Translations under genes and position numbers: made by a program
Assembly: GCA_964036295.1 (NCBI GenBank)
Contig: OZ038472.1
Coordinates: forward strand, 1,178,001-1,242,000
Length of the DNA: 64,000 nt
DNA from: Plumapathes pennacea
Lineage: Eukaryota > Cnidaria > Anthozoa > Antipatharia > Myriopathidae
Direction of reading: 5' to 3'
Notes under the pieces: model-generated
Database searches by the model: none
Told to the model about the DNA's origin: nothing
The model's input: the letters and a program-made list of their open reading frames with translations, nothing else
Shown here: piece by piece, positions 23,985 to 35,400 of the stretch
Layout: each line of letters opens with the position of its first letter
How positions within the stretch are numbered: position 1 is the stretch's first letter

Positions 23985-26900
23985 ATGAAGTTCGCGTTGC
24001 TTTGGGCATTCGTTCTTCCATTTGCCATTGGAAATCCTTTAATACAGACAAGCGAAGATGAAGGTAATGCATACGTGTTTTCTTCCGAGCTATTTCGTTT
24101 CAGTTCACTGTCAAACCAGTTTGCTAGAAGGAAGAAACAATGATCTTATCCGAATTTGTTTTACGATATGAAATCCGTGGCATTGTCCACTTGTGATAAA
24201 TATTCAGCAAGTTAGTTACAGTGTTTTGACCATTTATTCATTGTTGTCTTTCTTTTCTTGCCAATTATTATGGCTAAAGGAGAACCTCATCCAGAGGAGC
24301 AAGAAGGTGCGTGTCTATTATCTGCATTTTTGCCAAAAATTTCTAAACTCAATTGGCCGATTTTTTAAGCAGTCTAACCTAGACCTGGTGGTGTATCAAC
24401 TAAGTGTTGATGAGGGTAATGGAACGCCGTCAAAGAGACAATAGCTGACGTTTCGAGCGCTGGCCCTTCGTCGTTCGCTCTGACGAAGGGCTAGCGCTCG
24501 AAACGTCAGCTATTGTCTCTTTGACGGCGTTCCATTACCCTCATCAACACTTAGTTGATACACCAGTTTGTCTTCCGCCACGCCGACGCAGTCAACCTAG
24601 TTCTCTTAAGAGCTGGTATTACATTAACCTAGACCTGGTTTATTGCTAAATTGAAGACGGACTAAGGGTTAGCCAAAAGTTAAATTGCATTTTTAGAACA
24701 TGGGTAGGCGTCAGTTTATAAAGACCACGTTTGGCCGTGGTCTGATAAGCATGGCTATTGCTGAAACATTGCTTAGACCAGGACCTTCTTAACCGCGGTC
24801 TAAATCTTGTTTAAAAATTCGGCTCAATAGCTTTGCAAAGAATGAAGTCACGTGACCACCCAACTAACCACATTAATGAGAATTCGTGCTAAAGTACCAA
24901 AAAAGACCTTGCTTAATTTTTCTGAACTTCAAAAGTTTGCAAGCCTGCAAATTGTTTATGCTGTTTCCATTGATGTTGCTCAAAAACGAATTCTCATTAA
25001 CGTTCATTTTCGTTGATTCTCGTAAAGCCTACTAATGGCGTAATTCAACTTCTAGGCACACCTTTATCGTAACAAGATAAAACAATAATCTAAAGGAGTC
25101 TACTATCTTGTTTTGAAGGTTTATTTGAAGGTGACATCGAGATGTCTAAAGAATTGGAAAAAGAACTCTTTGGAAATACACAATCAAGAGACACGATATC
25201 GGGAAGGCAGCGTTTGTGGCCCAATAACGTCATGCATTACGTATTGGACAGTACACTGAGTACGTTAGCAATCCGACGCGTTCGATTGGGTCTATTCCGG
25301 AATAGGAAAAGGGCTATTGATCGGTAAAATTACTTGGTTTGGAGCTGAATAAGGTTAGAACGTATCGGGAGCTGTTCAAAATGCAAGCATAGAGGTTTTT
25401 AAAACAATTCCGAAAAAAATCTTCCCCAGAACAAGCAAAACTTTGAGTCATTTTGGCGGCCACTTCCTATTCCGGAATACACGCTAATAGTATACCATAC
25501 TGTGTGTCAAACTAGCACATTCTTAAGCTCAAGGTTCGTAAAAGACTATACTGGATAGTTGTAAAGTTTGGGAGCTCCATAACAATACGACGAAGGCTTC
25601 TTCGAAATTTGGTAACAACTTGAGTCATATTCATAGGCGACAAAGTGCAATATACACTTGAAAAATCGTAAAAATGTTGACATTATTTTCGTTAAATTCG
25701 CAAGTGCGAGCGGGACTGAACTTCCAGATGAACTCATGAAACGCCATCGTCCTCTATGTTGATCTATTTCACTTTGTTTCCATTGAGTAAAACCCTATAT
25801 ATTGACTTACACGAAGGATACCTCATAACGATTCAAGATATATAGTACGCGTCATGTCAGTGTTTAGGCGCAAATGAACTCATGAAACGCCATCGTCGTC
25901 TATGTTGATTAATAATACTTTGGCCACAGGGCGCAGAGTAGTTCGCTTGCTTCCATTATGTAAAACCGTATATATTGACTTACATGAAGGATACCGCAGA
26001 ACGATTCAAGATATATAGTACGCGTCGTGTCAGTGTTTAGGAGGTGCGCAATGCCTTTGCGCGCCCGCGATGAAATCGTCTTGCGGTATCATTCATGCAG
26101 GTCAATATATAGGGTTTTACATAGTGGTAAGCAAGTGAACTCCTCTGTGTCCTGTGTTTTGGCGTGACATTCAAGGCCTATGCCAAACAAAAAGTTATTT
26201 CTGTTTCACCTGAATATTCTCGCCATTAGATGGTAGGGCAAGGCAGGCGATCCAGGCTGCAATGACCCACATCACTAGCAGGACTTCCAGATGCATCAAG
26301 TTTGCCCCAAGGACTAATCAATTAAGCTACGTACGGTTCTTTCCAGGGAACGGGTAAGTCGCTATTACACACTGCAACATGAGTGCAATCTTGAAACGTA
26401 CAGATTATGCCACCGATGTATTTACATTCTTGACGTCACCTTTGTCAACGATTTTAAATTGCACTCAGTGCAAACTAACGATTAACTTGCTTGCTCTCAG
26501 CCAATCAGATTTCAAAAATTTTCATAGTCATATGAATAAACAAGGTAATTCGGTCTAACTCCAGATAAAATTTCACCTCGTGTGCAAACCACGATTTCCT
26601 TCAACTAATGCTATAGAAGATGCAGTGAGCTAACTCTGATATGTTGAGTGTCTTGTCCAAGTATTGAGTTTCTGACGTCCAACCACAAATCTGCATTGGA
26701 ATCTACAGTTCTGTACAACGATCACTGACTCATTAATATCCGCGGGGCCGCATATTATTTATAAATTTCTCACTGCTCTGTCAACAGTTGCTTTTCTACA
26801 ATTGGGCATGTGGGCAGAGAGCAAAGGATTTCTATTGGACGAGGATGCGAGTATACGGCGACCGCGGTTCACGAAATTCTACATGCGCTCGGTTTCTTCC

Positions 26901-28232
26901 ACGAGCAAAGTCGCATCGACAGGGACAACTTTGTGACGATAAAATTTGGGAATATCCGACCAGGCGAGTATTAAAGAACACGTCTGATATAATTGAATAC
27001 CAGGGCCCAGTTGTTCAAAGCGTAATCCACCAGATGCTTAACCAGTTGATAAATTAAACTTTAAAATGTTAACATGATTCATCCGGTGAACTACACTGTT
27101 CAATCTTTGAATAGCCGGGCTCTGGCTACATGTATTAAGCCATACAGATAAATAAGTAATTCGAAATACTATTACACAAATGCAGCTTAGTTTTCTTATG
27201 AAAATTTTAGATAAAGTGTTAGTCTAAAACTCACGTTTCAATTTAAGCAGTGTTTCCGTTTCCATGACTACAATCACGGCCAAAATTGCTGGGACGATTA
27301 CACATTTAGCCCATTCTCCCGGTTCAGCGCTGGGTTGTTCAGCACTGTTCAGCCTGTGTCTGGACAAGAAACCAACACTGAACATTGTCCTTTCATAGAT
27401 CGTACCACGACTAACTGACAGACAATAAAACAGGAGATAGCGTCTCGATTATTACCCTCGCAATGCTCGGGGACAAAACTCGCAGATTTAAAAAAACCAA
27501 CAACAGACAAAAACGCTTTTTTTTGCCATCATTGTGCTTTAGCTTTGCTCAATAGTAAAAGCCCGACTTGACCGAACTTCTCTGCTGTTGAATTTCTTAG
27601 GACTGGAATACAACTTCCGTAAATATCGAGCAGGAGCGGCGTCTACGCTTGGATTGCCGTACGATTACGACTCCATCATGCACTACTCTAGCCGAGCGTT
27701 CAGCATTAACGGGCAAAACACAATCGAAACGAAAAATCCAAGAGACCAGGGTAGAATTGGACAGCGGAGGGGTCTTAGCAGCGTGGACGTCAGACAGTTG
27801 AGGTCACTCTACAGCTGTTCAGGCTCGCCTCCCGACCCACCAACAGACTCGCCAACTGCACCACCTCCAGGTAAAACAACCCCGGATATTTTATATAAAC
27901 GACGTCAAAGTAAAATACAGCAGAGTCTACAGCCAAATTACAAATTACAATACTTAGTATCGAACATGATAACCGCTCCAAGCAGAGACATTAAGTGTTT
28001 GCGAATGTTAGATATAGCACAGCATCAAGAGATCACTTCGATAGCAATGTGTTTACCTTGGGCCCCCTTCTTGTGTCGCTACATTTCATTTTTAAAACGA
28101 GAAACATGCTGAGCGAAAGGCTTCGTGCAAGCACGGTTAGACAGTTATTTGAAATATAACCTTGGAATTATATTTTCATATATTTAGGTATTTTAGCCTC
28201 TTGTATACGAAAGTTTATGTTGTTTATGTTTC

Positions 28233-28264
<32 letters not shown>

Positions 28265-28661
28265 TGCTCTCAATCTAGACGGTCCGTGCAGTAACTACGA
28301 TGTACTGGACTCGGCTGATCGGTCAGTCAACAACGGACTCGACAGATTTAATCCGAAGTCAGACGCCAACCTGGTAGAGGGCTGGTACCGAATCACGGGA
28401 GCGGCGGGAAACCAAATGCCTCGACAACCGCCAAGTGAGCGTAGTTGCGGGACGTATGTTCCGGGCTGGCTTTCGGCACCAAGACAGTTGCCAACACAAG
28501 CAGACGGCCCGGTGCAAGCTACTGTGTGTTTTACGTGGTACTACAGTTGCTGGCGGAGAACCCAGATTTCAGTCGCGAACTGTGGCAACTTCTTTGTGTA
28601 CAGATTAAGGAGCCCTCCAGGGCCCTTCAGTCGCTACATGCGATACTGTGGAAGCCCGTGA
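23985..28661 (+). CDS. Astacin (M12A) metalloprotease with C-terminal D8C domain, intact
   Basis: Exons: 23985-24063, 24280-24306, 25119-25259, 26230-26353, 26788-26963, 27601-27870, 28279-28661; total 1,200 nt, 399 residues, no frame break. Exon 1 gives a signal peptide ([12 protein letters not shown]). Exon 2 is only 27 nt. Exon 3 has the propeptide LFEGDI, whose Asp is the usual inhibitory zinc ligand in astacins, and the mature start [10 protein letters not shown]. Exon 5 carries [19 protein letters not shown], with three His ligands and the catalytic Glu. Exon 6 has DYDSIMHY (Met-turn with Tyr) and a Pro/Thr linker. Exon 7 is a D8C-type domain with six cysteines instead of eight. The protein is predicted to be a secreted, zymogen-activated zinc endopeptidase; its substrate is unknown. 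The intron after exon 5 uses a GC donor (CCAG|GCGAGT). It is a tandem paralogue of the gene at 18.1 kb. Confidence 0.9.
24355..24824. mobile_element. MITE-like element copy B with nested hairpin insertion
   Basis: This is the inverse of the element at 22752, within intron 2 of the astacin gene. It is split by a 235 bp insertion (24390-24624) flanked by a perfect 15 bp direct repeat TAACCTAGACCTGGT (24375-24389 and 24625-24639), a probable target-site duplication. Most of the insertion is a long palindrome with arms of about 80 bp (24389-24472 and 24482-24566) and a ~9 base loop. The tip contains CCCTTCGTC/GACGAAGGG beside GCTCGAAACGTCAGC. Confidence 0.8.
25728..26150. repeat. Direct plus inverted repeat complex in an intron
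   Basis: A ~150 bp block beginning ATGAACTCATGAAACGCCAT is repeated directly at about 25728 and 25874, each copy ending near TATAGTACGCGTC and GTCAGTGTTTAGG. The right part (about 26070-26150) holds an inverted match (GCGGTATCATTCATGCAGGT, then ATAGGGTTTTACATA) to the middle of the block. The pattern suggests a fold-back element with a duplicated left arm. Confidence 0.65.
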
Positions 28662-28694
28662 CTCAGTAGTAAGTCACGCAGTGATCAAGTTCAA

Positions 28695-28855
28695 TTTTCT
28701 CTTTCAGTTTCTCACCAGAAATATATCATACAGTAAGGAGAACTTAACTTTTGGTACCTTGCTCAGATGAAAGCTGATTAAATTATCAACCCTAACTACA
28801 TCAATCATGTATTTTCTTTATAAAAGGTTGAGATAACCTCCATTTTGAGATCATA
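28695..28855 (+). repeat. Dispersed short repeat, second copy
   Basis: Matches the 21663-21883 repeat, sharing TACCTTGCTCAGATGAAAGC and the ATCAACCCTAACTACAT-like segment. It lies at nearly the same distance downstream of the astacin stop codon in both genes, so it may predate the astacin gene duplication. Confidence 0.65.
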
Positions 28856-29112
28856 GTCTATACACCAAATGCGTCTAAACACAATTTCCGTACAAATTTG
28901 AGACCGGTGAGACACTCCCAGAAGCACTCTATTATCTCAACACCATTCTATTTTTCTAGAGCCAGTTTGATTTTCACTGATCTTCTTTGATAGTTTCTAC
29001 TCTTCTTTCTTTGCAGGATTTACTTGTCCTTGCACAAAGCGGCCCCACATATCCGATAGTGACATCAAATCAATTTCCGTCTTGTCAGTAGTGTCCATTT
29101 TTCTGTTTTGTG

Positions 29113-29184
29113 CTTGTTGGGCTCGTGCAAGTTGACGTCATAAATCACGTGATTTATGACGTGATTTGCACGAGCCCAACAGTG
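29113..29184. repeat. Palindrome centred on CACGTG
   Basis: GTTGGGCTCGTGCAA at the left pairs with TTGCACGAGCCCAAC at the right, and TCATAAATCACGTGATTTATGA forms the core. The near-complete inverted repeat is about 70 bp, of unknown nature; it could be a cruciform-forming element or a small MITE. Confidence 0.75.
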
Positions 29185-29674
29185 AGGCCTCATTTATGTG
29201 AAGAAGAGTCCCGCGGGCATGAGACATCCTCCTTCCCATGATCACCCTGGGTGCGCTAACTATTCAAACATTTTCTTTACAACTCGAAACAGTTCACTGT
29301 GGTTTTGAGGAGCTGAGTGTATAAAGAGCGCACCCACGTGCCTCGGCAAGGAGGGGAGCTCCTGGGTTCCCGAGACAACTTTTCTCCGTATTCACAAAAG
29401 GCATAAAAATAATTCTAAACGACGTACGTTAAGCTACACAGGCAAACGTGCCTGTTTCGTTTTCGTTACACATCCCAATGCAAGGTCTTAGTTATGTACT
29501 AGTGCATGGCAAACAAAAATAAATATAATTTTCGCTACCGAGTGAAACGAGATATCTATTATTTCTGCACTGCATGACCGTCATTTCTGTATGTATTTAT
29601 TTCACTTGTTTGTTTATTTGTTTGTTTGTTTGAGTCCCTCTGATTCGTTGCCCGTGAGTCCCCGAACATACCAG

Positions 29675-30610
29675 TTATTTCCGCTTAGAAACGCTACCGC
29701 TAAATGCGATGTATGTACATATTCATTGACAGAAACCTTTCGGGCTCAAATAAGAATCCAGAAATCCAGGCCAGGGCCCAAGTACATCAAAAGTCAAATT
29801 CAGAACATCACCGACATCATTCTTAAAAGTGATTTACTTCTCTAAAGACATCACCTAGAGTTCTCTCGTAAAGTACAAACATTGTTTCCTTCTTATCCCA
29901 GGCCCAAGACAATCAATTTAACTACAAAATTCAGTTTGTCTTTCGTTGATGAACGCTAAACTATTTGAGGGAAGAGTGCTCATGCTTCTGTGTTTTCTGT
30001 CCTATCGCTTTTCTAATACAGACACCAAATATATATCACTTCATTTTGAGGGTTTATCAACAATAAAAATAGATTCAAAATTCTTGCCATCTTCTCTGCA
30101 TTTTCTTTTTTCCGCTATGTAAACGATTATTATGTTTGATCCCTGACAGTGAGAAATGAGACGTGCTGCAAATACACAAAGGTCAAGGCGAGGCCGGGAA
30201 AACGAAGCCCGTCTGTGAAACTAAGTGTCACAATAAGCTTCCGATATTTCATTTCGCATATTCAGGCGGAAATCATAATCAGCGCTGAGTCAACTTTCTT
30301 GAACGTCAAAAGTAAGTGGCATCTTGCCTTTGAATAGATGACTAAGAAGAGTGGGTCTCGACAATCGCTCCACTTCCGATAAGTGTAGTCGACTGTTTCA
30401 TATTAAGAAAACATTGTCTCGGTTCTGTTTGTAATGATCTGCAGTGTTTTAAATTTTTCTATTGTCCACCGCCATATCTGTCCTTCACTTTATGCGCGGA
30501 ATTATCGAAACAGATCAAACACGGACGAAATGGCTTCCTGTGTAATTTAGCTATCACGATATGGAATTAGGATATAACCTCACATTATACGAAAGACAAA
30601 GAAAGAGCGT

Positions 30611-30642
<32 letters not shown>

Positions 30643-31219
30643 AGAAAATCAGAAAAAGATCCAGAACATAATACAGTGCCAGAGTTCAACAGAATCGATG
30701 TTCGTATCACTAGTAACACAAATTAAATTATTGCAGCACTGGTACTATTTCTAATTACAGATCAAATGCCAAATATTCTTGCCTCAATTCTAGTCTTAGC
30801 GGAGACAGCTGAAAAATAATCAAGCTCGATGCTCTGACAACTTGAAATATAGCTAATTTTCTGGCGAGTTTAGTTCAATGACATGTGCTTGAAAAAGCCC
30901 CCATTTTTTGGGCGTATCAAATATATGTTCCTAAATCAGCCTACGCGCTAACGTGTTTAAATTTCACGCTGTGTACTCCAAAAATAATATGATCACGGAA
31001 GTGGCCGCAGTGGTGTCGCGCAATTCAAATGAAAACAGTGTCGCCTTTATCACTGACATCATCTGCTCACTTATATCCGGTACAAATGATTAACTGCTTA
31101 TGTAGTTCTTTGTCCACTCTTATAAATGGATTGACTTTGACAGGATTTCTTCGTATTTCATTTTAGCGTCAACAGCCTCTTACCCGGACGATCACAACCG
31201 CTACCTAAAGAATTGCTAA
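29675..31219 (+). CDS. Small cysteine-containing gene of unknown family (3' part, three exons)
   Basis: Three exons with matching phases form one open frame: 29675-29828, 30150-30311 and 31167-31219. Donors are A|GTGATT and A|GTAAGT; the last two introns are phase 1. Visible sequence includes NATAKCDVCTYS in the first exon, NETCCKYTKVKARPGKR in the second, and a short last exon ending YLKNC before TAA. AATAAA follows at about 31248. The 5' end is not resolved. A candidate upstream exon at about 29019-29091 encodes FTCPCTKRPH and would join in phase 0, but no signal peptide was found. The spaced cysteines suggest a small secreted domain (an NTR/TIMP-like fold was considered but cannot be supported). 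It lies between the astacin and WSC-D8C genes on the same strand. Confidence 0.45.
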
Positions 31220-31873
31220 CCCTGATGCCACTAATCAAACAGTAAAATAATAAACGGAATATGATATTTCCATATCGAACCACATTATATGGTAACTTGT
31301 TCAATGTGGGGAAGTTCTCCAAGAAACTATTCTATGATATCGAACTAGATCAACTAAAACTGTTGTACAGATTTCAGTCAGATACGTTGATGAACCGCCA
31401 TGTTTTTTAGACAGAAGTTATGACACTGAAAGTAAAACTCGGTGATCATATATCCAACTTATTAACATCAAAGCAAAATGTTACGTTTTTTTGAGTTCAA
31501 TTATGTGGGATGGTTTTGTCTGCATTTACAGATTAACATGAAATGACTTGTTCAGTTCCATAATTCCACGTCACTCGGCATCTTTTCCTGATTATCCGCG
31601 CCTTGCCAAGAGAGCAGCTGCAAGGAACTGATGACGCCGGCCGAGTCACGATTTGTACTGTAAGATCAAATATCCTCCGGTTGCTGACTAAACAAACAAC
31701 AAACTCATTTCCGACTCGTCATGATTGTCAGCACTGCGCGCGTGGAGTGTTCGACCGATTTTTTTTTTCAACCTCATTTGGGAATAGCGGATGCTTTTTG
31801 AGGTGTTTCTGTTTCCGATGAGTCATTTGTTTATTGACGCAAATTAAAGGCGATTCGCTCTGCTCCCCACTGC
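31220..31873. other. Intergenic spacer
   Basis: A poly(A) signal for the upstream gene lies at about 31248. The frame 31603-31821 has no recognisable domain. Nothing else was seen. Confidence 0.5.
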
Positions 31874-31965
31874 AATAAAAGCTTGAAATATCTTTCAGTT
31901 TCGACATTCATTCTTCGAGAAGACACTCGTCGAGCGGTGATTGACTAAAGATTGCTTATTACAAG
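31874..31965 (+). promoter_or_regulatory. Probable promoter and 5' non-coding exon of the WSC-like/D8C gene
   Basis: A TATA-like AATAAAAG at about 31874 is followed by an untranslated stretch that ends at a strong donor (ACAAG|GTAAGA). A T-rich acceptor before the ATG exon (TATTTAG at about 32430) would join it to the coding part. The exon start is inferred. Confidence 0.45.
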
Positions 31966-32479
31966 GTAAGAAACGCTGAAATTGGCCAACTTAAAATAAT
32001 ACACATTGCTCCTGTTCATTGTCAACAATTGCATACTATTGAAGGTAGTGTAGAAAAAATCAATGGCTTTTTCAAGGCCATTTCTGTATTATTCCTTCGT
32101 GTTACAGTAGCTACACCAGGCTAAGGCGCTATGCTTAAACAATACTTTATACAGCACATAATCAGCACATAATCCAGCTGGCGGTTTGCCAAGCCTTCTA
32201 ATAATTGATTCTTGAAACTGTGCGCATGTAGAGACCTTTAAGTTAAAGACATTCAAAATTTCAAAATGTACAGTTGAAATATTCAATTTTGTTATAGTAA
32301 TACTAGAGTATCTATGTGATGTTATGTCTCTTTTGACTGCATCATATCTAACTTTACGGAATCTATTTTCATATCCTTCGTGCCCAGTGCGTGTCTTCAA
32401 TTGTTGGTTGTTTTTTTTTTTCCTTCGCTATTTAGTCTGCTAGTCTTGACCACCAAACGTGGTTTACAGAAAAGCAACT

Positions 32480-35329
32480 ATGACGACAATGGTTATGGCA
32501 ACAATCCTATTTCTAATCAGCCTCAGTTATGTTCTACAAAGCACAGGTCTGTAACTTGAGTTCTCCACCCTTTGGTCTTTGGTACGACTATAGAGAAATA
32601 ATGTACTAACTGAAATCGCATATTGCCAAATGCATGCAAGAGCAGCAATCTACGTCCGACAAAAAAGGTCATAGTTGTCGCCTTTCTCAAATGATTGCCG
32701 TTTTGGATTTATTAGTTACAGAGGATAGCGGCCCAGAACGAAATCCACTGTCTTACTTTTCTATCCATACGTTTTTAATGTGTTTACTTTTATCTAAAGT
32801 TCATACATCAGTGCGAATTCCTGGACGATTTATAAGACTGAATTAAGGCTCCGCTAGTGACCATAATAATGATAATAAATGTTTTGATTTCTGGATAGTA
32901 ATGTCGCAATTGATCTAAAGATAAAATTACTAAATTTTTTTCGTCTGCGTTCATTCAGCTGCTGTGAACTTCATTCCCGTGGGATGTTACAAAGACAAGG
33001 GGATGAGGTCACGAACTCTTCCTGTTCTGGTACACAACTACCGCAGTCCCAGGGGCCAGCCAGAGTTTGACTGGTACAACCTGAACAAGACGGTCGAGGC
33101 ATGTGCGCGCGAAGTGCAGAAAAGAGGTTTCATGTATTTTGGTATTCAGTTCTATGGCGAATGCTGGAGTGGTCCCGAGGGTCACGTGACGTATGATTTT
33201 GGCGGCCCCTCTGAGCGCTGCATCAAAGGTGTCGGGAAATCCTGGACGAACTTTGTTTATCGACTAGCAGGAGAAGGTAATACAGTCAACTCGACACCTC
33301 CTTAAAGCGGACACCTCTCTAAGGCGGACAGCATGCAGATTTGGTCCTTTGCCGATTTTCACTTGTTTCTCTGTAACTAAACTCTCTCTAATGCGGACAG
33401 CATGCAGATTTGGTCCTTGCCGATTTTTACTTGTTTCTCTGTAACTGAACTCTCTCTAAGGCGGACAGCATGCAGATTTGGTCCTTTGCCGATTTTCACT
33501 TGTTTCTCTGTAACTGAACTCTCTCTAAGGCGGACAGCATGCAGATTTGGTCCTTGCCGATTTTCACTTGTTTCTATGTAACTTAACTCTCTCTAAGGCG
33601 GACAGCATGCAGATTTGGTCCTTTGCCGATTTTCACTTGTTTCTCTGTAACTGAACTCTCTCTAAGGCGGACAGCATGCAGATTTGGTCCTTGCCGATTT
33701 TCACTTGTTTCTATGTAACTTAACTCTCTCTAAGGCGGACAGCATGCAGATTTGGTCCTTTGCCGATTTTCACTTGTTTCTCTGTAACTGAACTCTCTCT
33801 AAGGCGGACAGCATGCAGATTTGGTCCTTTGCCGATTTTCACTTGTTTCTCTGTAACTGAACTCTCTCTAAGGCGGACAGCATGCAGATTTGGTCCTTGC
33901 CGATTTTCACTTGTTTCTCTGTAACTGAACTCTCTCTAAGGCGGACACCTGTCTAAGGCGGACATTAAATGTTAGTCCCACGGGTGTCCGCCTTAAAGAC
34001 AGTTCACTGTAAGACTTTGTTAATGAAATCTGTAAAATTTATGTCCTCAACCAACCCTATATACTGTATCATGGCCACGTTTCTACATGGTATTGTCACT
34101 AATCAGTCAGTCAACATTGTAAACTAGAAATGCAATATTTGGTGATGTACCCTCCCCCTGGAGTTCACACTAACTTTCTGTATCATTGTTTTTGCAAAGT
34201 AAATTACGAAGTTGTAATTTGGTGTAAAACTTTATAATTTGCTGTTGCATACATCTATATTAAACCAATACTTGACTCCATCTAACAGGTAACAGTATTT
34301 TTAACCTGTCGTTATATACATTATCAATATTACATATTTTGGTCACAAGTGTACAGGAGTATGTTCTTTTGGTGTGTAACTTGTTATCTTGATATATTCA
34401 TCTACATATTGATTTCCATCAAAATTCATTCCTCAGAAAACGAGTGCTTGGATTATAAGGAGCTGAACACACGAGACCGAGCCCAAACGACAGCTGGGGG
34501 CTATGAATGTGACACCACTTTCAAGAATTTCGAACACAGATGGTACAGGTTTGCAGGGGCTGCAGGCACGGCAATGGCCAACACATGTATTCAACCAAAG
34601 CACTGTGGAACCCAAAACCCCGGCTGGCTACGAGGCCCCCATCCCAACGTCACAGCTGGAATTCAAGATGGGACAATTTGCTTCAATGAAGCGGGAAACT
34701 GTTGCAAATACAATTACAATGCCAAAGTGCGAAACTGTGGGCATTATTATGTCTACAAGTTGAATGTGGTCACCAGATGTTATAGTCGCTACTGTGGAAA
34801 TGGTAAGGATGGATCTTCTTTTGTGGTGATTGTTGGTCAGTCAGTATGTGAAATTATCAATGGCATAGCGCTACTCTACTGGAATATTATTTTGTATTCT
34901 GTTCCATCTCTCTCTTGTCACAACTTTTACCAGAATATCATGAAAAACCAGATCCAGAGCAGTTTATGAAAACCAGTCAGATCTGATCCCTGTAAAATGT
35001 TCAAAAGTACTGGACTAGCTATGTAGACTAGTGTATATACCATTCACTTAGAAAGTATTTGGCAAACATAGAAGGAAACTAAACTACCAACAAATGCATA
35101 CAACTAAATGTTGAAAACATTTGGTAAACAAATGTCTATATCATATTTGAAACATAATTATTTAATATCTAGTATTTCATTAGCGTACTGTAGTACAAGA
35201 AAAGTTTGCTTTATCAAAACATTCCGGCAATAGTTCATTGTTTCTGGTGAGTATGGGAATCTACAAATTGTTAGTAAGTCGCTCACTAATGCTTTTTGTA
35301 TGATTCTTATAGGAGAACTTGAGGACTAG
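32480..35329 (+). CDS. Secreted WSC-like + D8C domain protein
   Basis: Exons 32480-32546, 32959-33276, 34437-34802 and 35313-35329 total 768 nt, 255 residues; all introns are phase 1. Exon 1 encodes a signal peptide (MVMATILFLISLSYVL). Exon 2 is one domain with VGCYKDKG, EACAREVQKRG, FGIQFYGECWSGP and a final NFVYRL. The pattern resembles a WSC carbohydrate-binding domain (YxGCY... and GECWCG), but it has four cysteines and S in place of the second Cys of CWC. Exon 3 is a full D8C domain, with YECDTT, WYRFAGAAG, CGTQNPGWLRG, GNCCKY, NCGHYYVYKL and RYCGNG. The last exon adds only ELED before TAG. AATAAA follows. Probably a soluble extracellular binding protein; the ligand is unknown. Confidence 0.85.
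33302..33965. repeat. Minisatellite, ~70 bp, nine copies, in an intron
   Basis: Units run CTCTCTAAGGCGGACAGCAT, GCAGATTTGGTCC, then CGATTTTCACTTGTTTCTCT. Two variants (CCTTTGCC and CCTTGCC) alternate through most of the array, giving a dimeric higher-order pattern. The array is bracketed by GCGGACACCTCTCTAAGGCG-like sequence at both ends, which suggests expansion inside a dispersed element. Confidence 0.9.
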
Positions 35330-35394
35330 ATGGCCAAAAACAGTTGAAAAACAGGACTCTTATTTCCACTACTGCATATTTAACATGAACCACC

Positions 35395-35400
35395 AATAAA
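35395..35400 (+). terminator. Poly(A) signal of the WSC-like/D8C gene
   Basis: AATAAA 66 bases after the TAG stop, with a T-rich stretch following. Confidence 0.65.

Noticed and set aside
29591..29674. ATG and hydrophobic stretch (MYLFHLFVYLFVCLS) as signal peptide of the unknown small gene
   Set aside because: It is largely encoded by a (TTTG)n tract. An intron acceptor just before the conserved-looking part fits better, though this start cannot be fully excluded.
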